A stretch of DNA of 64,000 bases from Xenoacremonium recifei (lineage: Eukaryota; Ascomycota; Sordariomycetes; Hypocreales; Nectriaceae), in NCBI GenBank assembly GCA_012184525.1, contig WOFQ01000026.1:372001-436000 (forward strand), in the 5' to 3' direction. Below, piece after piece: positions 9,157-19,857 of the stretch (within the stretch, counting starts at the first letter, position 1; each line of letters opens with the position of its first letter). Made by a program: the position numbers and the translations under genes. The notes below the pieces were generated by a model. It saw only the letters and a list, made by a program, of their open reading frames with translations, made no database searches and was not told where the DNA came from.

Positions 9157-9936
9157 TTAGACGAAGGTAGAGAGATCACGCTTGGCGGCACGCTGAATGC
9201 CACAGCGGTCCAAGCAGGTGTCGATGTACTGGGCGACGTTGGCGGGCAGCGCCTCACGGAAAGACTCGATATCCTGGCCGTTGATGGTCTGGACTCCGAG
9301 CGCCGACTGCACGACATCCTCGCGCAGGCCAAAGAAGTTCTGGGCAATCTGCGAAACACCCGGGTCGGCATTGTTGAAACCGGCCACAAAGACAGCATCA
9401 GTGCAGTCGGGGTTGAACTCGGTGTGGATGGCGCCGCGCGGGAACACGGACATCTGGTACTGCGACAGGAGATTGGCCTGGGCGTCGACGCCGTTCTCCG
9501 GCACGAAGTTGGTCACCAGACGACCCTGGACAATGACATTGATCTCAGTGGCGCGCGGGTGCACGTGCGGCGTGTTAATGCTGCAAGGGCCAAGGAAGCC
9601 CAGCGTCATGGCGATGTCGTTACCAATGAGGGCCGGGAAGGTCTTGGCCGTAGCGGCAACGGTAAAGCCGCCGGCGCCGCGGGTCTCGGAGTCGGCCACG
9701 GCGGCGTCGTCGTTGAAGTCGAAGACGAAGTCGCCGGGCTGGTTGAGGATCTTGAAGCGGTCGACCTGCGTGGGGGCCGTCAGGAGCTGCTGGATGATGG
9801 CCTCGTTGCCGGAGCGCGTGTTGTAGGGCACGATGGGCGGCAGGCCGGACTCGTAGTCTCGGGGGATGTTCTTGGGGGCAGCGAGGGCCGAGCCCGCGAG
9901 GAGCAGGACGGAGGCGGCGGAGGTGGTGAAGAGCAT
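9157..9936 (-). CDS. Secreted cupin, spherulin-1A/germin-like
   Basis: One exon encodes 259 aa. A clear signal peptide (about residues 1-19, with an LLLAGSALAAP cleavage region) is followed by an NTRSGNE segment and a single cupin beta-barrel. The metal ligands are visible: HVHPRATEINV gives the HxHxxxxE set, and FPRGAIHTEFN the second cupin motif with the fourth His. Fungal and slime-mould spherulins of this type are extracellular, stress- or spore-associated proteins; germins are Mn-dependent oxalate oxidases or superoxide dismutases, but activity cannot be read from the motif. Paired cysteines near the C-terminus (DTCLDRCG) could form a disulfide. The ATG has a good context (CGCCAACATG). 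Third positions are strongly G/C-biased, suggesting good expression. Confidence 0.85.
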   Translation of the reverse strand: MLFTTSAASVLLLAGSALAAPKNIPRDYESGLPPIVPYNTRSGNEAIIQQLLTAPTQVDRFKILNQPGDFVFDFNDDAAVADSETRGAGGFTVAATAKTFPALIGNDIAMTLGFLGPCSINTPHVHPRATEINVIVQGRLVTNFVPENGVDAQANLLSQYQMSVFPRGAIHTEFNPDCTDAVFVAGFNNADPGVSQIAQNFFGLREDVVQSALGVQTINGQDIESFREALPANVAQYIDTCLDRCGIQRAAKRDLSTFV

Positions 9937-12250
9937 GTTGGCGGTGTTGAGGCGACGGTGTTGTATGGTTGTCGAAGAGGCGATCAGGAACTGAAGTGGT
10001 TGTGTGTTTGAGTGCTTGTTGTTTCTGAATGAGCCGAGTGTTGGTGGTGTTGTCGATGCTTCTTCTTTTCCTCCATCTCAGGCGATGCCATCCCGTCTCT
10101 CTTATACATCTCCGCCGCCTCCCCTCGGGACGCCCCAGAGATCACTATCCCTCATTTCCCGACAAAATCTGCACGCCGTCATCATGGTCCCAAGGCTGCG
10201 CAGCCCACCAAAGTACCCAATATGACCAAGATTAGGTCCCCGGCCTGCAAAAAGGTACAACGGTCGGCCGCCCCCAATGTCAGCCCGCGCTCCAAGTCCC
10301 TCACACCGCAGCTCACACCGCAGGCTCAGCCTTACGTGACTTGCTCTTTGCAGTGGGGAAAACGCAAAAGCAGTGCATGGGTAAGCAAGCGGGCTTCGTC
10401 TGGAATGTAATCTCCCAGTGGCTGGGAACTGGGGGAGGGATCTGCCGCGCTTATTTGGCGTCTGTCAAACTGCGGATGGGGGCGCAGCAGGCCTCAAGCG
10501 ACATGCCAGAGGTCCCGGGGGCGCGGCTGCGAGAAACATGCGCCGTTTGGTTTCGTTTCAATCGAGTCTATTGGTTGACTTGCGCTCTTGTTTCCAAGAA
10601 TACCACCAAAGACGAAGAGCCGCATAGCCCGGAGCTTTCCGGAAGATCATCGAGCCGCAACAACTCAAGGGCATTCTCCAAGCGGACTTCGGATGACCGA
10701 CCTCTGGCTTGCTTCCCCAAGTCCGCAAGTCCGTTACACTTAATTACGGAGTGCTCTCACTCTGTACTCCTTCGGAATAGCAGCAGCATGGATGATCCCA
10801 AGGCGGAGGCACTTGAGCATGGCAATAAGAACTTTGATCCTTTCGTAGCCCACTAATCATTCTCGTCTTCTCCAATCGCTGTCCCGCCGAAATCGAGGCC
10901 CCTTCTCGCGGGTCGCTGCGCTGGGTCACTGCTCATGGATTGTCCTCCCGGTGAGATTTTGGCGGCAGAGGCAAATGACGGAGTCGCCTAACACACGCGC
11001 CGGCTGCAATGCTAATTGGCCCCAGCAATCAACATTAATGAGATGCTTATTCTAATCCCTGGCCCGCCGCTTTGCGTGCCCAGCCGGCCTCTGTAAGCGG
11101 TCTTGCAGCGAGCGGCCGACTCGCCGAGAGAGAGACCAGGAGGGGCGCCTTGTCAGACGGGCTTCTCTCCAGCAGCCATTGCAGAACGCCGCAAGTTGCA
11201 CCAATCCAGCGAGGCTATCGGGAATACGCTTTTCCCCATGATGTTCGCTGTCAGCTCTCAAAATCCTGCTGCTATTGGCCCAGATGTCCACTCTTGTGCT
11301 GTGCTGGCAGCGTTGGCCTCCTAGTGGCCGCTCCCTTGCACAGCCACGCGGGACGGGCTCACTCATCCCTCGAGTTGCTAACAATAGCCCTTGTGGGTTC
11401 ACATTGTTCTCTGATTCTAGAGATTCGAGGCTCATCCTTCTCCATCCTTTCGATCGCTAGCAAAGAATATTTTGCCTCTCTTGGTTCGTCTAGACTTCCT
11501 TGTCCCTCTCCTCCAAATGATCACGCTTCCTAATCGGGTTGTGATGATTCCAATGCCCCGAGTCATCATCCCCCAGCTGGACTCGGTCAGCAGCATCGGG
11601 GGCTGGATCTTGGCAGATGCCCACTCGGCCCCTGCTCTGAGTTGATCATATGCCGTCCCTCCTGGTAATATTACCCTCGCCTCTCAGGTGATGCTGCTGT
11701 CGTATATTCGGGAGAAGCGCATGCAAAATGATGATTCAGCTGACAGGGCCCATCTCCCTTGCTACTTTATTCTCACGACAAGCGGCCTCTGCGGCTACCC
11801 TGCAGAGTTACGTCGCGGCTCACAATTGCTCTCGGGGGAGTGATTTTTAAAGTCTCGGAGCAATTATGTAAAATCCCTGATTTCAAGTCATACCGCTTGC
11901 ATTTTGTGAAGCCATCCACGACACCAGCCCAGCGCGTACAAAGGTCCTGAAGGCCGTGATTAGTCCTGGCCCTGACCTGAAGCTACTGCAGAAGTCGTGT
12001 ACAAGTTTTTAAATTGACATCCTCGTATTGAGAGCACGGCTTGGTATTTCTCATGCCAAGCATACAGTTTTGCAGGGAATTACACAAGGACTCTGACCGT
12101 ATTCGCGAGCGCATGATGTTGTTATTGCCAGACCAGACGCGAATGCGCGAAAGGGAAGGACGAGAAAAACAAGCAACAGTTATACCAAAAGTACCAAAAC
12201 ACCAGCCCTGTACCACCAAAATAGCATCCAACCCCTCATCTAGACGTCGC
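9937..12250. other. Gene-poor spacer
   Basis: This is the promoter side of the cupin gene, followed by about 2 kb in which all frames look like chance: no domain, no convincing ATG context and no splice pattern. A TACGGAGT motif copy lies at 10745-10752. Confidence 0.5.
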
Positions 12251-13257
12251 TCAAGTCTCGTTCAACTCATGGCTTGACTTGATCGCCTTCGACTTCCCGG
12301 TATCCAGCACAACCGCTGGGTCTTCAGAATCGCCCTTTCGGCTGACTTCGTTGCCATTCTTCGTGGTGATTGAAGTACTGCATGCATGTGAGTTGACGGT
12401 CCAAAATTGAGGGATCTGATAATACTGACTCTTTTTCCTTGACATCCAAGACCTTTCCCTCAGGCTGACCACCTCCCCAGTTCCAACTGACGGTGTCGCC
12501 CTTCTTGGGTCCCTTACCGGACTCACCAGAGTCGCCAGCACCGTTCTGTTCGTCTTTCTTATTCTCTGCCTTCTTGGTGGATTTTCCATTGGTCTCCTTG
12601 CCATTCGCGTTCTTGTTGCTGTTGTCATCGTCTTCCTTTTCTTCCTCTTCGCCCTCTTGCTTCGACTCTCCCTTAGCAGTTTCCTGCTTCTTGTTTGAAC
12701 CAGACTGATTGTCGGTGGTCTTTCGCTTGTCACCGGCGCTTTCGGTCTGATCCTCCTTTTCTTCGTTCTCCTCTTCCTTCTTATCCTTATCCTCATCCTT
12801 GGCCTTGCTCTCAGATCCATTTTGGCCTTTAGCCTTCAAAAAATCATGACCCCAGTTCATCAGCGAGGCGTAAGACTTGGTCTTCTTCACCTCCTCGGCA
12901 CCCTTTCCTTCATTTGTCTCCGACTCTTGGGCGAGGTGGCGCTTGCTGGTCGGTAAAAGTCAGCGAAACTGAGTCTGGTGGTGAAATGGGCGGACCTTCA
13001 ACGTACCAGTAGGAAACGACCTTGCGCATGTGGCTGACTTGATCTTCCGAGTATTTCTCGGGGTCCTTATCCGGATTGTCCTTCAAAATTTCTACGATCT
13101 TTCGCCCGCTGTCATGCCCAACGGTTTCGCCATTCTCATCCTCCTTGGGCCACCCTGCGCTGTTGGAGTCGTCGGATTTCAGCCACTTTTCCAGCTCCGA
13201 CGCCGTCATATTGACGAGCTCGTTGAACTCCTGGATGACCTCATTTTTGTCCTTCAT
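12251..13257 (-). CDS. DUF3140 plus HVA1-type TUDOR-like protein
   Basis: Exons are 13257-13007, 12945-12430 and 12377-12251 (297 aa). The first true ATG lies in the ideal context GTCACCATGA. Residues 1 to about 115 match the DUF3140 pattern (EVIQEFNELVNMTASELEKWL, GRKIVEIL, HMRKVVSYCKRHLAQ, SYASLMNWGHD), annotated in databases as a putative DNA-binding domain. A long Lys/Glu/Asn-rich disordered linker (about 125-228) follows. The C-terminus is the hypervirulence-associated TUDOR-like domain: KKGDTVSWNWGGGQPEGKVLDV then, across the second intron, TSITTKNGNEVSRKGD and DPAVVLD. The second intron uses a GTCAGT donor; splicing there is required to reach the conserved second half of the domain. 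The role is unknown; nuclear or stress-related functions have been suggested for the family. Confidence 0.8.
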
Positions 13258-15641
13258 GGTGACAATTTTGATGGATTCGTTCAATGATCAGTTGCGCGTT
13301 GCGTGTCGTCCAAAGAGAGATGTGCCCTGGTCACATGGAATTGGGAGCATTCAGGCGGCTGCTCGCGTGCCTTATAAGCTACAGTGAGACATGCCTCGAC
13401 GCTGGTGGCGTCTATGACGCTATGATGCAAATCCACCATGACGACAGGGAGCTGGGATGAAGCCCCGGCATCAGAGTTCGCGCCAACTTTGCCGATCGAT
13501 CTTTTGTTAGAGAGGTTGTCGCAGTAATCGATCATGATTGGCAATAAAAGCGATTGGCAAAGCTTACTTGAGCCAAGCTCCAGGAACACCACCCGCATCC
13601 GGAAACTCCGTTGTCTCGGTTGAAGACACCGCAGAATAGTCTCCGGTTTGGGAGCAAGCTCTGATGTATGGGCCGAATTGCTTTCGATCACTCATCAGGA
13701 ACAGAACCCCTACGGACCGCGATCCCAAGTGCCTTTGGACGGAATGCTTTCCGTGCTCTGTACGCTTTGATCACTAGCAAGGTGCCTGGCAAAGTTGACA
13801 ACCTTCGATTGGGTGGGTAGTGATTTAGGGTGGCTCGGGAGCGCCATTCCCTCTAAAGTTTAGGCGTCTTGGTTGTAGTGCTACTAGGCTTGTTATCTAT
13901 ATATGGCTTCCTAAGTCGTCAAAAACTATCATGTTAGCTAGCGAAGAGAACTGCGAGATCGTCATTAAGAATGACAGATGCAAGTGCAGCGTGCGACCCC
14001 CAATGGGTCGTGTAATGGAGAGGATAGCCCTGTAAAGCCCCCAATGCCACCATGTACCGGAGAGGTGAAACATGACTTCCCCGGACCAGCCATCTACCTC
14101 ACAATCAGCTAGTCCCTTGTACGCTGGTGGGCTCCTTCGGGGAATGCCAACCATGTTGCATCCCTGACGTCGGATTCGTCGAAGTCCTTCGTCTGGTCGA
14201 AGAGCGGTGTTGCAGCGTTTCTGACGCAGCTGGACTTAAGGATTTCGTTGGAGCTGCTCGGTTCGGGTTCGAGGATCGATTGACGAGCCGGCCTTTGAAT
14301 TGACCATATACGCATTCTCTTCAGTCAATCGTAGTCTGCAAGATGACTCGAGGACAGTATCGTATTGGACGGGTAGGTTGTTGACAATTCGGGTTGGCGC
14401 GTAAGGAAATGGGCCGACGATGACGGGGAAGATGACAGTGCGACAACTGTTATGGAGAGGCTCGAGATATTGGTACGATCCAGTATCCATATATCTCGGA
14501 CCTCTGTGAATGTCCGCTCGGAGTTGGTATGCGATGATTGAGGAGATTGACGTTGTTCGTGGATGACATGTAACGAGGGTCCGATCCGAGACAAACTGCT
14601 TCGCTATATGGACGTGAATGGGTTTTCTTCAGACAAAAGAAGGAAGATGGGAAACTGTACAGAACTTTGCTGGCATCTCTACCTTGCAACTAACTGCAAA
14701 CCTAAGAAGCGTGCGCCATGTTGGCACAGCTAACCTAGGTTGAAGCCAGTTCAAACCGAAGCGTATGCGAGAGTCCGGTCCGGAAGTTTCGAGTCGTTCG
14801 CGTTAGAGGCACTTGGTTCGAACGAGAGCGCCTTTCGTTCGAGGATAGGTCATTTCGTCGTTGCCGCAATCGTGGGCATGGCCGTCGTCGTCGTCATCAG
14901 CATCGTTGTCGCGGGCGTCCTTCCCCCCAGAGAGCGCGAGGGCGCTTGAATGATGACGTCGGGGCACCATCAAGACAACCGTGGCTTGTAGGTTCGAGTC
15001 GAGAGTCTCTGGCGGGCATTTCGGTATTGGGGCTGACAAGAATCTTCGTGAGGCTCGCCAAAGTTGTCGAATGGAGCGTCGAGATGAGGAGTGTCGGGAT
15101 GCGTGTGGGAGGCATGGAAGAGGAGAATACAAGGTACCGCCTGTCATGAGCACGAGTCTCCGCACCGGAAAGAAGTAATGGATAATAATTTGGAGGGAGA
15201 CCAACAAGGATATTTGATCTCTGGTCAACATTGCAGAATTGTAAGCGAGGCGAGGACTGGCGAGAGAGACAACCAAAGACTTGTGAACCAAGGAACCAGG
15301 GAGCAACGCGCATGATCTGGAAGAACCCGACATCCGAAGCCATTTCAAAATGATTGGTTACTGCTTGCATAAGGTGGGATAAATTCTTATGTAGCAAGAT
15401 CTGTTGTTGGTACAACACTTTAGGTGTCGGACCAGGTGGCCTGCCCCGGGCCAATTGCCATGCCGGCTGGGAGACCACGCGACAGCGACGGAAAGCCCCC
15501 AAACCTCCCCCATGCTTCTCTAACCTTGCTCCCACAGATCCAGGTAGATCCTCCGTCATCTAAGTGACTTAAAGAGCTAGCATATTGCATTATCCTCAGC
15601 CACTGCCTCTGCGAAAGCGCGATATCTGGCATTGCATCTCC
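13258..15641. other. Gene-poor spacer
   Basis: No supported gene. Several frames of 60-180 codons begin at non-ATG codons or are arginine/serine-rich shadows. A short GTC/GTC trinucleotide run occurs near 14884-14905. Confidence 0.45.
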
Positions 15642-15905
15642 TCACGCAACCTCAACATCATAGCCCAGCTCAGCTCGCCAGGCCTCCCGAAGTGACCTGC
15701 ACATCTCCCCCTTCTGCTCCAAATGTGCAATCAAACAGCGCATCCCCCCTTCATCCAAAACCGGGACCGGTGAAGCTGCTTCTACTAGTTGCGGAATGAG
15801 GCTGCATCCAGCCCCAGCACCAACATCCCTGAAGGAGCCAATGAGATTCTTGAGCACACCACCAACCTGGTCGTCACCCAGTTGGAACCAGTAAAGTCCC
15901 AGCAA
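15642..15905 (-). pseudogene. Possible coding remnant (C-terminal fragment)
   Basis: A minus-strand frame of about 87 codons without a proper ATG ends in an ordinary-looking C-terminus (LREAWRAELGYDVEVA) and has a plausible Gly/Val-rich and acidic composition. Upstream on the same strand the frame continues only briefly and I could not build a preceding exon. It may be the last exon of an unrecognised gene or a decayed remnant; chance is also possible. Confidence 0.2.
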
Positions 15906-16754
15906 ACGGGACCGGTGTGGCGTTCTCGGTGCGACGTTGTGACGGCCTACAGGATTTCAGACGATGCCATTCTACCGGTCGAAACTGCGAGGGCTGGGGC
16001 TTTGTTTGCTTACCTTGCTTCCAGTACCATCCTTACCCTTGGTGGCTGTGAAGCGGGAAATGGCTCTCTGAACCGAGATTTGTGTTTTGAATGTCGGCTG
16101 GAGTCCTCCATGCCACTCGTTCTTCGCAGCGATGAACTGAGGTTGAGTTATCGTCGTTCCTTCATCTCAACATTGTCCAAGGCTGCTGCTTCGTCCCCCC
16201 TTCTCTTGACGTCCAAGTTGGTTTCATTTTGCCTCCCAGCTCAAAAGACTCCCTCCCACGTTCTGCAGCGACGGAAACATCGCATGCGCCTTGCGCTGCT
16301 GACAGTTGACAGGCTCTCCAACGACACGACTTGGCTTTGGCGTCTAGCTCCTCCCCCAATCCAAAACGATGCGATGATCATTTTCTTTCTGTCAAGGGTG
16401 AGATCCCTTCTGAAATGCTGACTGCTTCGCATAGGGCCGCTTTTGCCTCGTCGCGACACCATCGAACGAAGCAGTGCGCGACCGACCAGTGCGACGACAG
16501 CTGCTCTTCTTCAATTCGGCCGGGGACAACGGACGACCACGATTTATTGACGTCTGTTAAAGCGCAAAGAAGGGCTGGCAGCAGTCAGGGTGAATGCTCT
16601 CAACCATCGCTCGCCGAACACGTGTCGATGCTGTTCCGGCCATTGCCATTTGGCCATTCAACACGAACTGGGCATCCGGTTTGATTTTGACACCGATTCC
16701 TCTCTTTCCAGTGACCTTTTTCGCACTGACCTCAGCTCTCTGACCAGCGTGAAC
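15906..16754. other. Spacer, no supported gene
   Basis: Open frames on both strands overlap each other without a recognisable domain. The last 150 bases read in frame into the candidate at 16755 and could belong to an upstream exon of it. Confidence 0.4.
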
Positions 16755-17069
16755 ATGCTCTCGTCACGGCCCTCGTGCTCCGACAACGGTTCGTCCTGCT
16801 ACACGATCGACGTTCACCACGCACCGCATCCGATACTCGCCCCCGACCCTTTCCTACACCGTGTCACATCGAAGACTCCCATCCCACGGCTACAATACCT
16901 GCCCATGAGCACGAAGTCCGAGCGTTTCGACCCGGAAGACGATTCAATACGCAGGATGCCTCAGCAGATGGTCGAGAAGGATTCACGCGGAGCTGATGAG
17001 GCCGTCTTTGGACAGGAAGGGAAAGGTTTCTCTAGATATTATCCAGTCCTCCTACATACAGTAGATTGA
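16755..17069 (+). CDS. Possible hypothetical protein, about 104 aa, start uncertain
   Basis: From the ATG at 16755 (context GTGAACATGC) a frame of 104 codons runs to a TGA at 17067-17069. Codons are mostly C/G-ending, unlike the surrounding spacer, and the peptide is Ser/Pro/His-rich at first and charged later (KSERFDPEDDSIRRMPQQ). The same frame stays open upstream to about 16590 with an Asp/Ser-rich sequence but without another ATG, so an upstream exon may exist. No domain is recognised. Confidence 0.25.
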   Translation: MLSSRPSCSDNGSSCYTIDVHHAPHPILAPDPFLHRVTSKTPIPRLQYLPMSTKSERFDPEDDSIRRMPQQMVEKDSRGADEAVFGQEGKGFSRYYPVLLHTVD

Positions 17070-19132
17070 GCAAATGATCTGAAGAAGATCTACAGTGACT
17101 TAAATTGAAGCGTAGTGGAAGCTTCTGGGCAACCTTTCGTGAGCCTTCCGTGGATTTTCACGATGTTTACGTAGTGAAGCTGCCCCGGCCACGGCTTAAG
17201 CCATACCTACAATTCCCAGAGGGCTTGCACCAGACACTGCCAAGGAAGATTTCTCCAGACAAATTCTACCCCAGGCTCATCGCCGACCCCAGCCGATTCA
17301 ACCTTCGGGGGCCTGTTGAATCTCAGTCCCCCATCGTCACCCTGAGCAAGGGCGCTCCCCAAGCTGACCGCCCGGCAGACGGCGTTCAGGTGCAGCTCTG
17401 CGGGAGAATTCGGAGGTTTGAGATGCAGGCTACCGTGATTCAGATGGTTCAAACAGTCTCCTTGCCACAGATCTACGATCGATCGATCGGGGTGTCGCTT
17501 AGGGAGGTCAGACTATGGAGAAAGAGGGGTTGGACGTTGGCAGGGGGCCAAGTTGGATGGCGTTTCCCCAGGTTGCCAGACATCCCCTTGCACGCAACCA
17601 GGCGTTATCTTAGTTCTTCTCTCCGCCTCTGCAGTCCGGTATCCTCCTCACATGTCCATTCACAACACGGAAGCAGCGCCTGGCGTCCCATTCACCGCCA
17701 GCTCCCCGGAAGTTCGGAAGCCATCCTTGATGACGGGAAGTCGGTTTGACTTCCGCCACGTCAGAAATCTGTGCTCATGACCCTGGCACCGGGAAGATGC
17801 GTCGACACTTCCGCGCAAACAGCCTTTAACCAAGCCGTCATCACTGTTTACAAAGCCAATGCGCTTCGTGTTCGTTTACGGTCTTCTGACGTTATCAATT
17901 TGGGAGTTCAGTGATGCATGGCCCTTGATTGGCCTGTCTTGGTCTGCGTTGGAACAACAAACCCTCTCTTGCGCCTTTGAGAGCTCTGCGCCCGACATGG
18001 CGTCCAGCCATGAGGTGACCAAGTTTGCTTTTTGCGATGGCACTTTGTCCATGAGCCACCCTCCATAGTCCGCCAGTAGGGTAGAGGAATACGGCGGGGA
18101 TCCGGCGTCTGTGCGGTTCCCGGCACGGCACGGTACGGTGTGGAGGAATGCGGAGGTGTCAGTCTTTGTGGAGTGGCTGCGCCAGTCCAGCCCAGGGTCT
18201 GATGCCGGGTTTGGCTTCTACAGCCTGGACCGGCGCTCTGTGGCTGCCTCTACGGAGGCCGGCATCAGGTCTTTCACACTTGCCAGCACAATGAACAGTC
18301 GTTGCAGATGTGAACTGGTAGCACTGACCAGTATGGGCTGGGGACGCCGTGGCCAGGTTGAAAGGGGTACGTACGGGAAGGGCGTCATCGTTATGCCCAG
18401 AGATCTGTCCTGGAAACGGTTGGAGGTCTTTGCAGCCCAATGAAAGTACTGTGTATAGACATGGATAAGTGCATAGCTCTGCATGAGCCATGGTTGGAAT
18501 CCCTTCCCCTGTCACCCTGTCCAACCACCCCTCATTTGGGAGATCCCCGCGCAGCTGGATCACGGGCTCACAAATCTTCCCCTTAGATGCCAAGTGGTAT
18601 CAATTGGATACGAACTACGGCCGCTATGAGAGCTTTGTTCTCCCGACACGCAAGTGATTGAGACGCTGGCCCGGGTTGAACCGCGCGGGAACCCGTGCCT
18701 GAGCCGGGTTGCTTTATGAAGTCTGCCTTTGACCATGTATCCATCCTTGATAGCGGATACAAACGGTTTTCATGAGCCCCAACGTGACAAGAACGGCCAA
18801 AGAAACGTACTCTCCACCCATGCAGCCATGCGATGCGATGCCAGGAGCTCAGGCCGTTGAGCATACGACCGATGCCCGACAATGGCTCGCCTGTTGCAGC
18901 GAGAGTGGTTGATTTGGTATATTAAGGCCTGCCAGTTCCCCTCAAATACGCTGCTTACTGCAGCAAAGCCTCGTCCTTGACTTCTCAGGTTCTTCTTCCA
19001 TTGCCTTTGCCAACAACCACCGAAGCCTTTCGCTATTTCCTCCCAACTTCTCACAAACGAACGTCCACATCACCACCAACAACCACCGAAGCTTCATCCA
19101 CCTCACCAATCCACCTCACCATCTCTCACAAA
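17070..19132. other. Gene-poor spacer
   Basis: No supported gene. The long frame at 17105-17749 begins at TTG and overlaps an antisense frame, with no domain. A GATCGATCGATCG palindromic run lies near 17478-17490. A TATATTAA element near 18916-18923 probably serves the gene at 19133. Confidence 0.45.
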
Positions 19133-19528
19133 ATGGCAGACGCGTTTGCTGCCGCTGTTGACGCCTGCACCAAGGCTGTCGCCATCAAGGAGCTGATAGA
19201 TGGTCTCTCGAAACGCATCAAGAGTCTTAATCACGCGGACGAGAACGCCAGCGGGGTGCAAGCCACCCTGGAACAACTGAATTCGGGCCTGGACGTATTG
19301 TCCTATTTCGCCATGTATCGACCACCAGAACACGTCAACCAGGTGTTGGAACCCCTGAGGAATTGGGTTGAGGCCGCAGAGGGTCATCTCGACACCCTCA
19401 AGAACGAGCTTTCTGAGCCCCCAGCACTCAACGCCAACGACGCCCACGAGGCGTTCCACATACTTGTCGTGGAAATCTGGCACACCCATGACAGCCTTTT
19501 GCGGGTTTTGGACCATGTCTTTGGTTGA
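19133..19528 (+). CDS. Hypothetical protein, 131 aa, helical
   Basis: Start chosen at the ATG in CTCACAAAATGGC, preceded by a C/A-rich leader and a TATA-like element about 215 bp upstream. The frame is open further upstream but that part (Thr/Ser/Pro-rich) looks like leader. The protein is predicted almost wholly helical: MADAFAAAVDACTKAVAIKEL, then amphipathic segments with regularly spaced Leu (LEQLNSGLDVLSYF, LRNWVEAAEGHLDTLKNEL). It ends in a hydrophobic LLRVLDHVFG. No family is recognised. The length and helical N-terminus recall the small helical domains found at the front of fungal NACHT/HET proteins, but no signature supports that. It converges on the gene at 19858-20796. Confidence 0.6.
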   Translation: MADAFAAAVDACTKAVAIKELIDGLSKRIKSLNHADENASGVQATLEQLNSGLDVLSYFAMYRPPEHVNQVLEPLRNWVEAAEGHLDTLKNELSEPPALNANDAHEAFHILVVEIWHTHDSLLRVLDHVFG

Positions 19529-19857
19529 GAAGTAACAGAGACTCCATGAATAAGGATGTCTGGCAAGTTTGTTGCGCTGCCCAGTTCGAGGCGGCATCTT
19601 GCGGGCATGTCGACATTATGGAGGCGCGTGTTATCCGGAATGGCAGAGAGGAGGGGGCCGACGAAGAGAGGGAGGCTGCACGGCACGTGGCATTGGAATG
19701 GAAGCGGGTTGGTTCACTTTTTATTTAGTAACGTTTTCATCACTCAGCATTTGAGTGTGCAATGGAAGGAACTTCATTCTTTTATTGTTTTAACTGGCTT
19801 CCTTCAGTCCAGTCCCTCAGCTTCCAGCAAGGCGACTCTCGTTCAAGTAAGCGGGTT
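19529..19857. other. Convergent 3' spacer
   Basis: This lies between the stop codons of two convergent genes. No further gene was seen; short frames on both strands appear to be chance. Confidence 0.5.

Noticed and set aside
10341..10856. Plus-strand frame of 171 codons
   Set aside because: It starts at a non-ATG codon; composition (Cys/Arg/Ser-rich, irregular) is that of non-coding GC-rich DNA.
13258..13284. N-terminal extension of the DUF3140 protein
   Set aside because: The extra nine codons begin at TTG; the ATG at 13257 has an ideal context and matches the family start.
14260..14285. GGTTCGAGGATC, resembling a tRNA T-loop (B box)
   Set aside because: No matching A box, acceptor stem or cloverleaf could be formed; nor could one for similar GTTCGA words near 14815 and 14990.
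14740..14949. Short plus-strand frame with a strong hydrophobic Val/Ile stretch
   Set aside because: It starts at TTG; the hydrophobic part comes from a GTC/GTT repeat whose complement codes poly-Asp, typical of a low-complexity artefact.
17105..17749. Plus-strand frame of 214 codons
   Set aside because: It starts at TTG, is rich in Arg/Ser/Pro, overlaps an antisense frame and has no recognisable domain.
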